NCBI GenBank assembly: GCA_020845495.1
Contig: JADLFM010000023.1
Location: forward strand, 212,434-276,433
DNA: 64,000 nt
Direction of reading: 5' to 3'
DNA from: Chloroflexota bacterium
GTDB taxonomy: Bacteria > Chloroflexota > UBA6077 > JACCZL01
The translations under genes were made by a program, and so were the position numbers. The notes beneath the pieces were generated by a model. That model saw only the letters and a list, made by a program, of their open reading frames with translations. It ran no database searches and was not told where the DNA came from. The stretch's first letter is position 1, and each line of letters opens with the position of its first letter. Positions 31,975-40,305 of the stretch are shown in pieces.

Positions 31975-34395
31975 ATGAGGTGGTGGCCGATCGTGCTCGC
32001 TCTGGCGAGCATCTGGTCCGTGGCGCCACCGTCACACCCGGTTGCGGCCGCGCCGTCCGTGCAGATGACGGTTCAGGCTGGGTACGAGGGCCTCGGCAAG
32101 GTTGGGAGCTGGCTCCCACTCGAGGTCGACGTGCGGAACGACGGCCCGGACATCAACGGCGAGATCCAGATCGTCGTCACCGATACGAACGTGAGCCGGG
32201 GCACCTACACCCGCGCGCCGGCAATCTACACCGCGCCGGCAGTGCTGCCCCGCCGCGCCCATAAGCGCATCCTGCTCGAGGCCGAGCTCCGTTCGACCGG
32301 ACAGAAGATCACGGCTCGGCTCGTCGAGGGTGAGACCGTTATCACCGAGCAGGATGTCCAGTTGACGCGCGTCGCCGCCGGCGATCTCCTGTGCGGCGTG
32401 CTGTCGCGGAGCGGCCCTGCCTTCGACTTCCTGCCGGGTCTGGAGCTGCCACTGCCGCTTCGGCGGGCCCGGATCGCGCACCTCGATGTCCCGGATCTGC
32501 CGAGTCGTCCGCAATTGCTCGCCTCGCTCGACTGCCTGATCTTCGACAACATCTCGACCAGCACCATGCTGGACAGCCAGCGGGAGGCGCTCTCGTCCTG
32601 GGTCCATGCCGGCGGGATGCTGATCACGATCGGCGGCTCGACCTGGCAGAAGACCTTCGCCGGGTTGCCACCAGAGCTGCTGCCGGTGAAGGTGGACGGG
32701 CTGGCCAGCCTCGACAACCTTGACGCGCTGACTGACCTTGCCGCCGGCGAGGCGATCGGCGTGCCCGGGCCGTGGCTCGTCTCACAGGCTAGTCTGACCG
32801 ACGGCAACCCGGCCGCCGAGCAGGACGGAATGCCGCTCATGGCGGTGGCACGGCGGGGCCACGGGACGGTCATCTACCTGGCCGTCGATCCATCGACCGA
32901 GCCGCTCCGATCCTGGGCCGGTGCCCCGAACCTTTGGCGCTACGTCCTCGCGCACGGCGCTGGCGGCGTCGGACTGACCTCGTCGGTGATGAACACCTTT
33001 GCCGGCTGGGGCCGCATCCCGCGCAACGCGATGGTCGACATCTCGGCGCTTGGCGGGCCGACGCCCGGCTTCATGATGGTGGCGCTGGCACTCTACGCGC
33101 TGGCCGTCGGCCCGGCGAACTATCTCTTCCTCAAGCGCTTCGGGCGAACGAGTTGGTCGTTCGTGACGATCCCGTTGATTACCGCCATTGCGGCCGTAGG
33201 GACGTTCACCCTGGCCGGTGCCGTGCGCGACAGCAACGTCATCGTCAATACGGTGTCGCTGGTGCGAGGTTACCCGACATCCCCGCTCTACGGGCGCACC
33301 TACGTCAGTGTCCTCTCACGGCAGCCTGCCGCACTCGACGCGCGTGCCAACGATTCCGCTCTTATCAGTAGCCTGTTCTTTCCCTTCCCACGCGACCCGA
33401 ATCCGGACGCTCAGGGCTGGCAGCTCAAAGTCGTGGATGGCGTGACCCCGATGGTGAGCGGCCTCCAGTTGCCGGCTGGCTCGCTTGGGACGTTCTCGGT
33501 GGACAGCCAGTTGGATCTATCGGGCCGCCTCCAGTCCGACCTCAAGGTCGATGGGCGGCAGATTGTCGGGACGATCACGAACGGCCTCGGCGTCAAACTC
33601 TCCGATGCCGCCCTGATCGTGGACTACCAGGTCGTCAAGCTCGGCGACCTCCGCTCAGGCGAGAGCCGAGATGTCTCCATCGCGCTGGGGACCGGGGCGT
33701 CGGCCGGCTTCGGCCCGCCGACTTCCTTCTCGAGCTTGCTCTACCCGGGCCCGGTGACCGGACGCCGTCAGGCGGACGCGGCGCGTCGCGACATCCTCGA
33801 CTCGGCGTTCGGGTCTGGCTTCAACTTTACGCGGCTTGACGTGTCCGGGCCGACCTTGCTTGGCTGGCTCGACACGCCCGCCCTGTCGATCGCCATCGCG
33901 GATGCGCATCCTGGCGTCGTCGACAACACCCTCTTCATCTCGTCGCTGCCGGTTGGGCTGACCAAGGGCTACGACGGGGAGCTACCGCCCCAGGTCGTGA
34001 TCCGGCGGCAGCTTGGCGCGACCACGCTCAACCGTCAGCAGTACGGCAGCTTCGATCTGGCGAGCGGCGAGTCGATTGCCTTTCAGTTCAGCTTGCCGGC
34101 TGGCCCATCCAGGTTTCTGACCGACGGCATCTACGTCAACATCGACGGACGGCTACGCGGTGCACCCTCGCCAGGGGTCGCGCTCGGCGAAGTCTCGCTC
34201 TACAACTGGCGGCGTGCCGAGTGGGAAGACCGGATCGTCGGGTTCGGACGGAATCTCGTCAGAGATCCTGCGCCGTACATCTCGGCGGCCGGCGACGTGC
34301 GAGTGCGGTACACCTTCAAGCCGCCGCCGGATAGCGCGGCGACGGGCGTGAGCTTCAGCCGCTTCGACGTGACCGCCTCCGGATTGATGCGATGA
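31975..34395 (+). CDS. Large exported membrane protein, first gene of the MoxR/VWA island
   Basis: About 806 residues from the ATG at 31975. It has a signal peptide (MRWWPIVLALASIWSVA, cleavage near Ala-Ala-Ala), an extracellular beta-rich domain (VQAGYEGLGKVGSWLPLEVDVRNDG), a class I amidotransferase-like fold around 140-300 (LDCLIFDNISTSTMLDSQREALSSWVHAGGMLITIGGS), two membrane segments near 365-425, and a second large outer domain. This layout resembles proteins that accompany ABC and MoxR/DUF58 genes in other bacteria, with no known biochemical function. GTG at 31927 is another possible start. It overlaps a small ORF by ATGA. Confidence 0.85.
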   Translation: MRWWPIVLALASIWSVAPPSHPVAAAPSVQMTVQAGYEGLGKVGSWLPLEVDVRNDGPDINGEIQIVVTDTNVSRGTYTRAPAIYTAPAVLPRRAHKRILLEAELRSTGQKITARLVEGETVITEQDVQLTRVAAGDLLCGVLSRSGPAFDFLPGLELPLPLRRARIAHLDVPDLPSRPQLLASLDCLIFDNISTSTMLDSQREALSSWVHAGGMLITIGGSTWQKTFAGLPPELLPVKVDGLASLDNLDALTDLAAGEAIGVPGPWLVSQASLTDGNPAAEQDGMPLMAVARRGHGTVIYLAVDPSTEPLRSWAGAPNLWRYVLAHGAGGVGLTSSVMNTFAGWGRIPRNAMVDISALGGPTPGFMMVALALYALAVGPANYLFLKRFGRTSWSFVTIPLITAIAAVGTFTLAGAVRDSNVIVNTVSLVRGYPTSPLYGRTYVSVLSRQPAALDARANDSALISSLFFPFPRDPNPDAQGWQLKVVDGVTPMVSGLQLPAGSLGTFSVDSQLDLSGRLQSDLKVDGRQIVGTITNGLGVKLSDAALIVDYQVVKLGDLRSGESRDVSIALGTGASAGFGPPTSFSSLLYPGPVTGRRQADAARRDILDSAFGSGFNFTRLDVSGPTLLGWLDTPALSIAIADAHPGVVDNTLFISSLPVGLTKGYDGELPPQVVIRRQLGATTLNRQQYGSFDLASGESIAFQFSLPAGPSRFLTDGIYVNIDGRLRGAPSPGVALGEVSLYNWRRAEWEDRIVGFGRNLVRDPAPYISAAGDVRVRYTFKPPPDSAATGVSFSRFDVTASGLMR

Positions 34396-34574
34396 CCGCC
34401 CGATCGATGGGGGAGCGGCTCCGCGATACGCTCCGCCTGGGCCGCTCTACCCCGAGCCCGTGGGAACGTGCGCCGCTGTGGAACGCTACGCCCAGCCACT
34501 CTATGCCTGCTTCCGCTGGCGGGCCGGCTGCCGGATCCGGGCAGGCCATCGTGGGAGGACGCGCGTGGCACTGA
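34392..34574 (+). CDS. Possible 60-residue coupled small protein
   Basis: The ATG overlaps the stop of the preceding gene (ATGA), and its TGA lies inside the first codons of the ABC ATPase (GTG at 34565), so it would fill the gap exactly. The product is basic at its N-terminus (MTARSMGERLRDTLRLGRS) and Pro/Ser/Ala/Gly rich after that, with no membrane segment. It is unlike any family known to me. It could equally be a leader that passes ribosomes to the ATPase gene. Confidence 0.4.
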   Translation: MTARSMGERLRDTLRLGRSTPSPWERAPLWNATPSHSMPASAGGPAAGSGQAIVGGRAWH

Positions 34575-35509
34575 TCGAGCTCGACCACCTGACCGTCGCT
34601 CGCGATGGGCGGCGCCCGTTGGATGACGTCTCGCTGAGCGTCAGCGAGGGCGGCGCCGTGGGACTAGTCGGCCCGAACGGCTCCGGTAAGAGCCTGCTGC
34701 TCCAGGTACTGGCTGCCCTGGTCCGCCCAACCTCCGGCCGTGCGCTCGTCGACGGGTTGGACACCCGCACTGACGCGACCGGCGTACGACGGCGGGTCGG
34801 CTACGTGCCGGAGCAGTTCGGGGTGTACCCACGTCTGACGATTCTCCAATACCTGGAGTTCTTCGCGCGGGCAAGCGGCGTCTCGCAGTGGGAGCGCCGC
34901 AGCACCGTCGACACGATGATGCGGGTCGTGGACCTGTACGACGCGCGCCAGGAAGAGGCGGCCAGTCTCTCGCGGGGGTCGCGGCGGCGGCTGGCGCTGG
35001 CACGCTCGCTCCTGCACAACCCACCAATCTTACTCCTGGATGACCCGCTGAGCGGCCTGGATGGGCGCGGCCGTCTCGAACTGATCGAGGTGCTCAAGGA
35101 AGTGCGCGGGATGGGAATCACCCTGCTCGTCGCGAGCCACCTGTTAGCCGATCTGGCCCAGGTCTGCGACTCGCTGGCGGTGCTGCGTGAGGGGCGGCTG
35201 ACGACCGTGATGCCGGTCGCGGCGGCGCTTGGCGGCGATGGCCCGTCCCGCCGGCGCGTCCACCTGGACGTGGTCGGCGAGCGCGAGGCGCTGGCCTCAC
35301 TGCTGGTGCAACAGCCGGGCGTTCTCGATCTGGACGATCGGGATATTGGCATCTCGTTCGTCTACGAGGGCGATCGCGCAGGGCTGGCGGCGCTCCTCGA
35401 GCGGCTCGTGGGGTCAGGGGCGCAGGTGAGCCGCTTCGGCCCCGGCCCCGAGGGGCTCGACGAGATCTCGGCGGCGCTCGCGGAGGGCGATGGGCGGCTG
35501 TCGGCGTGA
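34565..35509 (+). CDS. ABC transporter ATP-binding protein (ABC-2 type)
   Basis: A 314-residue ATPase with Walker A GPNGSGKS near 39-46, the Q-loop region VGYVPEQFGVYPRLTILQYLEFFAR, a signature SLSRGSRRRLALARSLL (SRGSRR replaces the usual LSGGQ, a divergent form), Walker B ILLLDDPLSGLDGRG, and the switch His in VASHLL. A C-terminal domain of about 100 residues follows. The GTG at 34565 has GGGAGG 7 bases upstream. It pairs with the permease at 35662 and is an exporter-type system. Confidence 0.9.
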   Translation: MALIELDHLTVARDGRRPLDDVSLSVSEGGAVGLVGPNGSGKSLLLQVLAALVRPTSGRALVDGLDTRTDATGVRRRVGYVPEQFGVYPRLTILQYLEFFARASGVSQWERRSTVDTMMRVVDLYDARQEEAASLSRGSRRRLALARSLLHNPPILLLDDPLSGLDGRGRLELIEVLKEVRGMGITLLVASHLLADLAQVCDSLAVLREGRLTTVMPVAAALGGDGPSRRRVHLDVVGEREALASLLVQQPGVLDLDDRDIGISFVYEGDRAGLAALLERLVGSGAQVSRFGPGPEGLDEISAALAEGDGRLSA

Positions 35510-35511
35510 TC

Positions 35512-35556
35512 GGCCGGAGCGTGACTGGCCGGAGCGTGACTGGCCGGAGCGTGACT
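35512..35556. repeat. 15-bp tandem repeat
   Basis: Three exact copies of GGCCGGAGCGTGACT (35512, 35527, 35542) just after the ABC ATPase stop, in the gap before the permease. Confidence 0.9.
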
Positions 35557-35661
35557 GGGCGAGGGCGCGGCCGGGTGAGGGTGCGACCGGGCCGGGTACC
35601 GGCGGCGACGGATCGGGGGTGTGATGTCGTTGCGTGAGCGAAGCATGGCGAGGGGGCGGGC

Positions 35662-36621
35662 ATGATCTGGACGGCGATCGTGATGAAAGACCTCGCGTCG
35701 CGGCTCCAGGGGCGGCTCTCCTACGTGATCCTGACCCTGATGGTCGTGGCGTTCACCGGGCTGGTGCTCGGCAGCTTCTGGGTGGTGATCGTCAGCGTGC
35801 CGACGATCGTGCCGGTCATCGGCTCCAGCAGCACGTCGGGCAGCGCGATGACGCTGACTGGACTGATCGGCGCGTATAGAGGGGTCTTCCTCTTCTTCGC
35901 GATGGCGTTCTGTCTGTTGGCCGCAATCGGGGTGATCGCGCCAGCGGTGGCCGCCTCGTCGGTGAGCGGCGAGCGCGAGGAGAGCACCTTCGACTTGCTG
36001 CTCTCAACTGGATTGGCACCGTTCTCGATCGTATTTGGGAAACTTGCCGCCTCGGCGACGTTCGTGCTGCTGGTCGCCCTGACGGCCGTCCCCGGCTTCG
36101 CGATGGCCTGGATGTTCGGCGGCGTCGGTCCGATCGACCTGGTGCTGACGGTGGTTCTGCTGCTGGCGACGATCGGTCTGTTCTCGGCCATCGGCGTCTT
36201 CTGCTCGGCGCTCGGGCGCACGTCGGCCGTGGCGGCGCTCTATGCTTATGGGATCGTCTTCGTGCTCGGGATGGGAACGCTGGCGATCTACGTCCTGGGT
36301 GCCGCCGCACAGATGGAGGGAACGGTTCGTCCGCTCCTGGCGTTGAATCCCTGGATCACCCTCTTCTCGCTGCCCGAGGGCATCTCCAATCAGGTCGCAC
36401 AGATCTTGCCCTTCACCTACCGGCCGCTCATCGACGGCACCGCGCAGCAGGAGTTGTTCGGCATCGGCGGGCTGCGCTACCCCCGCTGGGCGCTGACGCT
36501 CGTGCTGTATCTGCTTCTCACCGCCGTGTTCCTCGGCCTGAGCAGTGTCGCGATCGATCCGTGCCATCGCCTCAAGGAGCACCGCTGGGCGCGGGCGCTC
36601 CTGAGCCAGGGGGCCGAATGA
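35662..36621 (+). CDS. ABC-2 type transporter permease
   Basis: A 319-residue membrane protein with about six hydrophobic segments. Family patterns: MIWTAIVMKDLASRLQGRLSYVILTLMVVAFTGLVLG at the N-terminus and VAASSVSGEREESTFDLLLSTGLAPFSIVFGKLAASATFV near 95-135, which is the diagnostic ABC-2 region (GEREESTFDLL). It forms the membrane part of the exporter with the ATPase at 34565. The ATG at 35662 has GAGGGGGCG upstream. Its stop overlaps the next ATG, so it is coupled to the Q/G-rich protein. Confidence 0.9.
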   Translation: MIWTAIVMKDLASRLQGRLSYVILTLMVVAFTGLVLGSFWVVIVSVPTIVPVIGSSSTSGSAMTLTGLIGAYRGVFLFFAMAFCLLAAIGVIAPAVAASSVSGEREESTFDLLLSTGLAPFSIVFGKLAASATFVLLVALTAVPGFAMAWMFGGVGPIDLVLTVVLLLATIGLFSAIGVFCSALGRTSAVAALYAYGIVFVLGMGTLAIYVLGAAAQMEGTVRPLLALNPWITLFSLPEGISNQVAQILPFTYRPLIDGTAQQELFGIGGLRYPRWALTLVLYLLLTAVFLGLSSVAIDPCHRLKEHRWARALLSQGAE

Positions 36622-38345
36622 GCGCCACCAGTTCGCAGACCACACAGCGGCCGGGCTTCGGCACGCGTGAGAGCGCCGAGCTTCGGCGTCGGCTGACCCT
36701 GATCGGGCGAGTCATCAGGCTCCAGGTCATCGCTACCTGGGCGGTGCGATTGATCCTACTCGGTCTCGTGCTAGCCGCTCTCTGGCTGGCCGGCTCCCGC
36801 TTCTTCCCGTACGTCGTGCCAACGTCGGTGCTGCCGGCGATCCCGCTCGGGCTGGCGGCGTTGGGGGCGCTGGTGCTCGCCTTCTGGCAGCCTTCGATGG
36901 CCCAGATCGCCCGTCTGACTGACCGTCAACTCGGCTTCAAGGAACGGATCACAACCGCCGTCGAGCTTCAATCCCGTGATGCCGGGACCGCCGTGCCGCT
37001 CGCCGATCTTCAGTTGAGCGACGCGCTGGCTCATCTGCGACAGGTCGAGCCGGTCGACGCCTTTCCGATTCGCCTCTCCTGGCGGGAGGTGAACGGCACG
37101 CTGCTCGCGCTCCTGCTCGTGATCGGGCTGGCCGTCTGGCCCAACCCGATGCATCAGACGGTTCGCCAGCGCGAGCAGGTGCAGCAGGCCATTCACCAGG
37201 AGGCCGACCGCCTGGAGAAGGCGGCGGATCAAATAGCTGCCGCCAATGCGGACGACCAGAGCCCGGACCTCCAGCAGGTGGAGCGGGCGCTCCGCGACGC
37301 GGCGGCTGCGCTCGATCAGCGAGCCAACAATGGCGAAGAGTCGCTGGCAGCGCTCGCGGCGTTGGAGCAGCGGCTCCAGGCGATGCGCGGTCTCAACGGC
37401 GAGGACTTACAGGATGCGCTGGCTTCCCTGGCCGGCGCGATGGCGCAGGATCCTCGGACACGCGATGCCGGCACCAGCCTGGCACGCGGCGACTACAACC
37501 GCGCTGCCGAGGAGTTACGCCAGATCGGCGAGCAGATGGACCAGATGTCGCCGGCCGACCGCTCCCGGCTGGCGCGCTCGATGCGGCAAGCTGGCCAGCG
37601 GGCCGCACGGTCGAATCCAGCCCTCGGCCAGGGTTTGCAGCAGTCGGCGAACGGCATGGAGCAGGGAAACCAGGAGGACACCCAGCAGGGGCTGAATCAG
37701 GCTGCCGACGCGCTCGAGCAGGCGGCCGGCCAGTTGCGAGCCGGCAGCGAGCGCGAGCGGGCACTATCACAGATCCAGCAGAGCCGCTCTCAGGTCAGCC
37801 GTTCGATGCAGCAGGCCCAGGGCCAGAATCAGCAGGCGCGCAGCCAGCCCGGTCAGCAGGGGCAGCAAGGCCAGGACAGCCAGGGCCGGCAAGGCCAGGG
37901 TCAACCGGGACAAGGCCAGCAGGGGCAGCGGGGACAGGGTCAGCAAGGCCAACAGGGGCAGGGTGAGAACGGCGACGCTCAGCCCGGTGGCCAGGGTCAG
38001 TTGGGGCAGGGCCAGAACGGCGACGAGTCGTCAGGCGACCAGCCCGGCGGCTCGGGCGCGGGTACTGGCTCGAATCCGCGCTCAGAAGCGATCTACGATC
38101 CCGGCTTTGCAGGCTCCCGGCAAGAGCGCGTGAACCAGGATCAGCCGTTCCAGCCAGACGACGCGTTCACCAACCCTGACCCGCAGCAGGGGATCGCGAA
38201 CGACGCGCAGGTTGGCTACAGCCAGGTCTACGCGCAGTACCAGGAGCGCGCCTCCGAGAGCCTCCAGAACACCTACATCCCGATTGGCCTGAAGGATCTG
38301 GTCAAGGACTACTTCACGAGCCTTGCCCCGGATGGCCAGCGGTAG
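36618..38345 (+). CDS. Membrane-anchored coiled-coil protein with Gln/Gly-rich region (DUF4175-like)
   Basis: A 575-residue protein. Two membrane segments at about 36-56 and 66-84, a third near 158-176, then about 200 residues of helices with heptad-like pattern (EADRLEKAADQIAAAN, QQVERALRDAAAALDQ). From about 385 to 470 it is almost only Gln, Gly, Ser and Asn (QGQQGQDSQGRQGQGQPGQG and similar). The C-terminus (RVNQDQPFQPDDAFTNP, YAQYQERASESLQN) is conserved-looking. The overall plan resembles DUF4175 proteins found beside MoxR/VWA genes. The ATG at 36618 overlaps the permease stop. Confidence 0.8.
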   Translation: MSATSSQTTQRPGFGTRESAELRRRLTLIGRVIRLQVIATWAVRLILLGLVLAALWLAGSRFFPYVVPTSVLPAIPLGLAALGALVLAFWQPSMAQIARLTDRQLGFKERITTAVELQSRDAGTAVPLADLQLSDALAHLRQVEPVDAFPIRLSWREVNGTLLALLLVIGLAVWPNPMHQTVRQREQVQQAIHQEADRLEKAADQIAAANADDQSPDLQQVERALRDAAAALDQRANNGEESLAALAALEQRLQAMRGLNGEDLQDALASLAGAMAQDPRTRDAGTSLARGDYNRAAEELRQIGEQMDQMSPADRSRLARSMRQAGQRAARSNPALGQGLQQSANGMEQGNQEDTQQGLNQAADALEQAAGQLRAGSERERALSQIQQSRSQVSRSMQQAQGQNQQARSQPGQQGQQGQDSQGRQGQGQPGQGQQGQRGQGQQGQQGQGENGDAQPGGQGQLGQGQNGDESSGDQPGGSGAGTGSNPRSEAIYDPGFAGSRQERVNQDQPFQPDDAFTNPDPQQGIANDAQVGYSQVYAQYQERASESLQNTYIPIGLKDLVKDYFTSLAPDGQR

Positions 38346-38435
38346 CCCGACCGGTGAGAAGGTACCCTCGAAACGTCGCTCGCGTTGCCGCCAACGCGGT
38401 ACGCTCCACACCATGCCCACGCTGAGGAACATGCT

Positions 38436-39425
38436 ATGGCAACCGCTCCACTCCAGCTCGCTCCGCCGGACTTCATCCGCATCGCACGTACGATCGAAGA
38501 AGAAGTCGGCAAGGTCATCGTCGGGCAAGACGAGGTTGTCCGAGGCATCCTGACCTGCGTTCTGGCGGGCGGCCATGCGCTCCTCGAAGGCGTGCCCGGC
38601 CTCGGCAAGACGATGCTAGTCCGGACCCTCAGCGACGTCCTCGACCTGTCGTTCAGCCGGATCCAGTTCACCCCGGACCTGATGCCTGCTGATATTACGG
38701 GGACGAACGTGATCGCCGAGGATGGCGGCCTGCGCGGCTTCCAGTTCCAACCGGGACCATTGTTCGCCAACCTCGTACTCGCCGACGAGATCAACCGGGC
38801 GACCCCCAAGACCCAGTCCGCGCTGCTCGAAGCAATGCAGGAGCACCGTGTCACGGTCGCGAAGTCGACCTACGCGCTGGAGCGCCCGTTCTTCGTGATG
38901 GCGACCCAGAACCCAATCGAGATGGAGGGGACGTACCCGCTCCCTGAAGCGCAACTCGACCGCTTCTTCTACAAGCTCACCGTCACCTACCCGACCGAAG
39001 AAGAGCTGTTGACCATCGCGGAGCGGACGACCGGCGGCCGCCCGCCGCGTGCCGAGCCGGTCGCGGACGGCCCGACGGTCATCGCGATGATGGACCTTGC
39101 CCGCGACACGCCGATCGCGAAGCCGGTGCTGGCGTACGCGGTTCGCCTCACCACCCGTACCCATCCCGACCGTCCGGAGACGGCCGAGACGGTGAAGCGC
39201 TACGTGCGCTATGGCGCGAGCCCGCGTGGGTTGCAGTCGCTCGTGCTCGGCGCGAAGATCCGGGCCATTCTCGAAGGGCGCTTCAACGTCGCATTCGAGG
39301 ACATTCGGGCGGTCGCGCTGCCGGCGCTGCGGCACCGCGTGATCCTCAACTTCGAGGCTGACGCCGAAGGGATCACCGCGGATCGCGTCATCTCGGACGT
39401 CCTGCTGGCGACGAAGGAAGAGTAG
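38436..39425 (+). CDS. MoxR family AAA+ ATPase
   Basis: A 329-residue chaperone-like AAA+ protein. Walker A EGVPGLGKTML near 50-60, Walker B NLVLADEINRATPKTQSALLEAMQE near 115-138, sensor 1 MATQNPIEMEGTYPLPEAQLDRF, and the MoxR C-terminal lid. MoxR proteins work with VWA-domain proteins to insert cofactors or assemble complexes. Here two VWA proteins follow. The ATG at 38436 was chosen because GAGGAA lies about 8 bases upstream and MATAPLQLAPPDFIRIARTI starts the helical region. It is followed by the DUF58 gene after 1 base. Confidence 0.95.
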   Translation: MATAPLQLAPPDFIRIARTIEEEVGKVIVGQDEVVRGILTCVLAGGHALLEGVPGLGKTMLVRTLSDVLDLSFSRIQFTPDLMPADITGTNVIAEDGGLRGFQFQPGPLFANLVLADEINRATPKTQSALLEAMQEHRVTVAKSTYALERPFFVMATQNPIEMEGTYPLPEAQLDRFFYKLTVTYPTEEELLTIAERTTGGRPPRAEPVADGPTVIAMMDLARDTPIAKPVLAYAVRLTTRTHPDRPETAETVKRYVRYGASPRGLQSLVLGAKIRAILEGRFNVAFEDIRAVALPALRHRVILNFEADAEGITADRVISDVLLATKEE

Positions 39426-39426
39426 G

Positions 39427-40305
39427 GTGCCCGAGCAGACGCTGGTCGAGGCCGGCTTCCTCGAACGGCTCGAGCGGCTGTCGCTCGTGAGCCGTCGACG
39501 GGTGGCTGGACGCGGTAAGGGCGACCGCCGCAGCATCCGGAAGGGCACCTCGATCGAGTTCGTCGACTACCGGCACTACACGCCGGGTGACGATCCCCGC
39601 TCGGTGGACTGGAACATCTACCGCCGCTCCGGCAACCTCTACGTCAAGCAGTTCGAAGAGGAGGAGATCCTCACCGCGCACGTCCTGGTGGACGTCAGCC
39701 GGTCGATGGACTGGGGCACGCCGACCAAGTTGCACTACGCCTCGCGGCTCGCCACCGCGCTCGGCTATATCGTGCTGGCCGGTTCGACGCGCCTGGCGGT
39801 GGCCACGCTCTCCGGCCCGCAGGCGACGACGTTCGGGCCAGCCTGGGGCCGTCGCTCGCTGGCCGGGCTCGTCCAGTTCCTCGAGCGCGAGCACGATCAC
39901 GGTGAGACGGACCTGGACGCCGCGCTCGATATGTATGCCCGCCGTGCCGAGCCGGGATTGGCGATCCTCATCAGCGACCTGCTCACGCCGAAGTTCGAGC
40001 AGGGGATACGCCGGCTGCTGGATCGCCGCTTCGAGGTAACGGTCCTGCACCTGCTCGCGCCGGAGGAAGTTCAGCCCGCGATGGGCGGCGACCTGACGCT
40101 CGTCGACCGCGAAACCGGCAATGAAGTCGCGATTACCCTGAACCAGGAAGCGCTCGACCGCTACGCCGACCGCTTTCGTACCTGGACGCGCGCCATCGAG
40201 TCGTTCTGCGCCCGCCACGACGTGGCGTACCAGCGCATCCAGACGAGCGAGCGCCTGGAAGTGGTGCTCTTCGACAGCCTGCGCCGGCGGGGCGTCCTCC
40301 GATGA
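39427..40305 (+). CDS. DUF58 domain protein
   Basis: A 292-residue cytoplasmic protein with a degenerate VWA fold. The family signature is FVDYRHYTPGDDPRSVDWNIYRRSGNLYVKQFEEEE at about 47-82 (written here in part: YTPGDDPRSVDWN), followed by a MIDAS-like LVDVSRSMDWG (DVSRS) and SGPQATTF. DUF58 proteins are standard partners of MoxR ATPases. The start is GTG at 39427 with AAGGAAGAG upstream. The stop overlaps the ATG of the next gene (40302). Confidence 0.92.
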   Translation: MPEQTLVEAGFLERLERLSLVSRRRVAGRGKGDRRSIRKGTSIEFVDYRHYTPGDDPRSVDWNIYRRSGNLYVKQFEEEEILTAHVLVDVSRSMDWGTPTKLHYASRLATALGYIVLAGSTRLAVATLSGPQATTFGPAWGRRSLAGLVQFLEREHDHGETDLDAALDMYARRAEPGLAILISDLLTPKFEQGIRRLLDRRFEVTVLHLLAPEEVQPAMGGDLTLVDRETGNEVAITLNQEALDRYADRFRTWTRAIESFCARHDVAYQRIQTSERLEVVLFDSLRRRGVLR

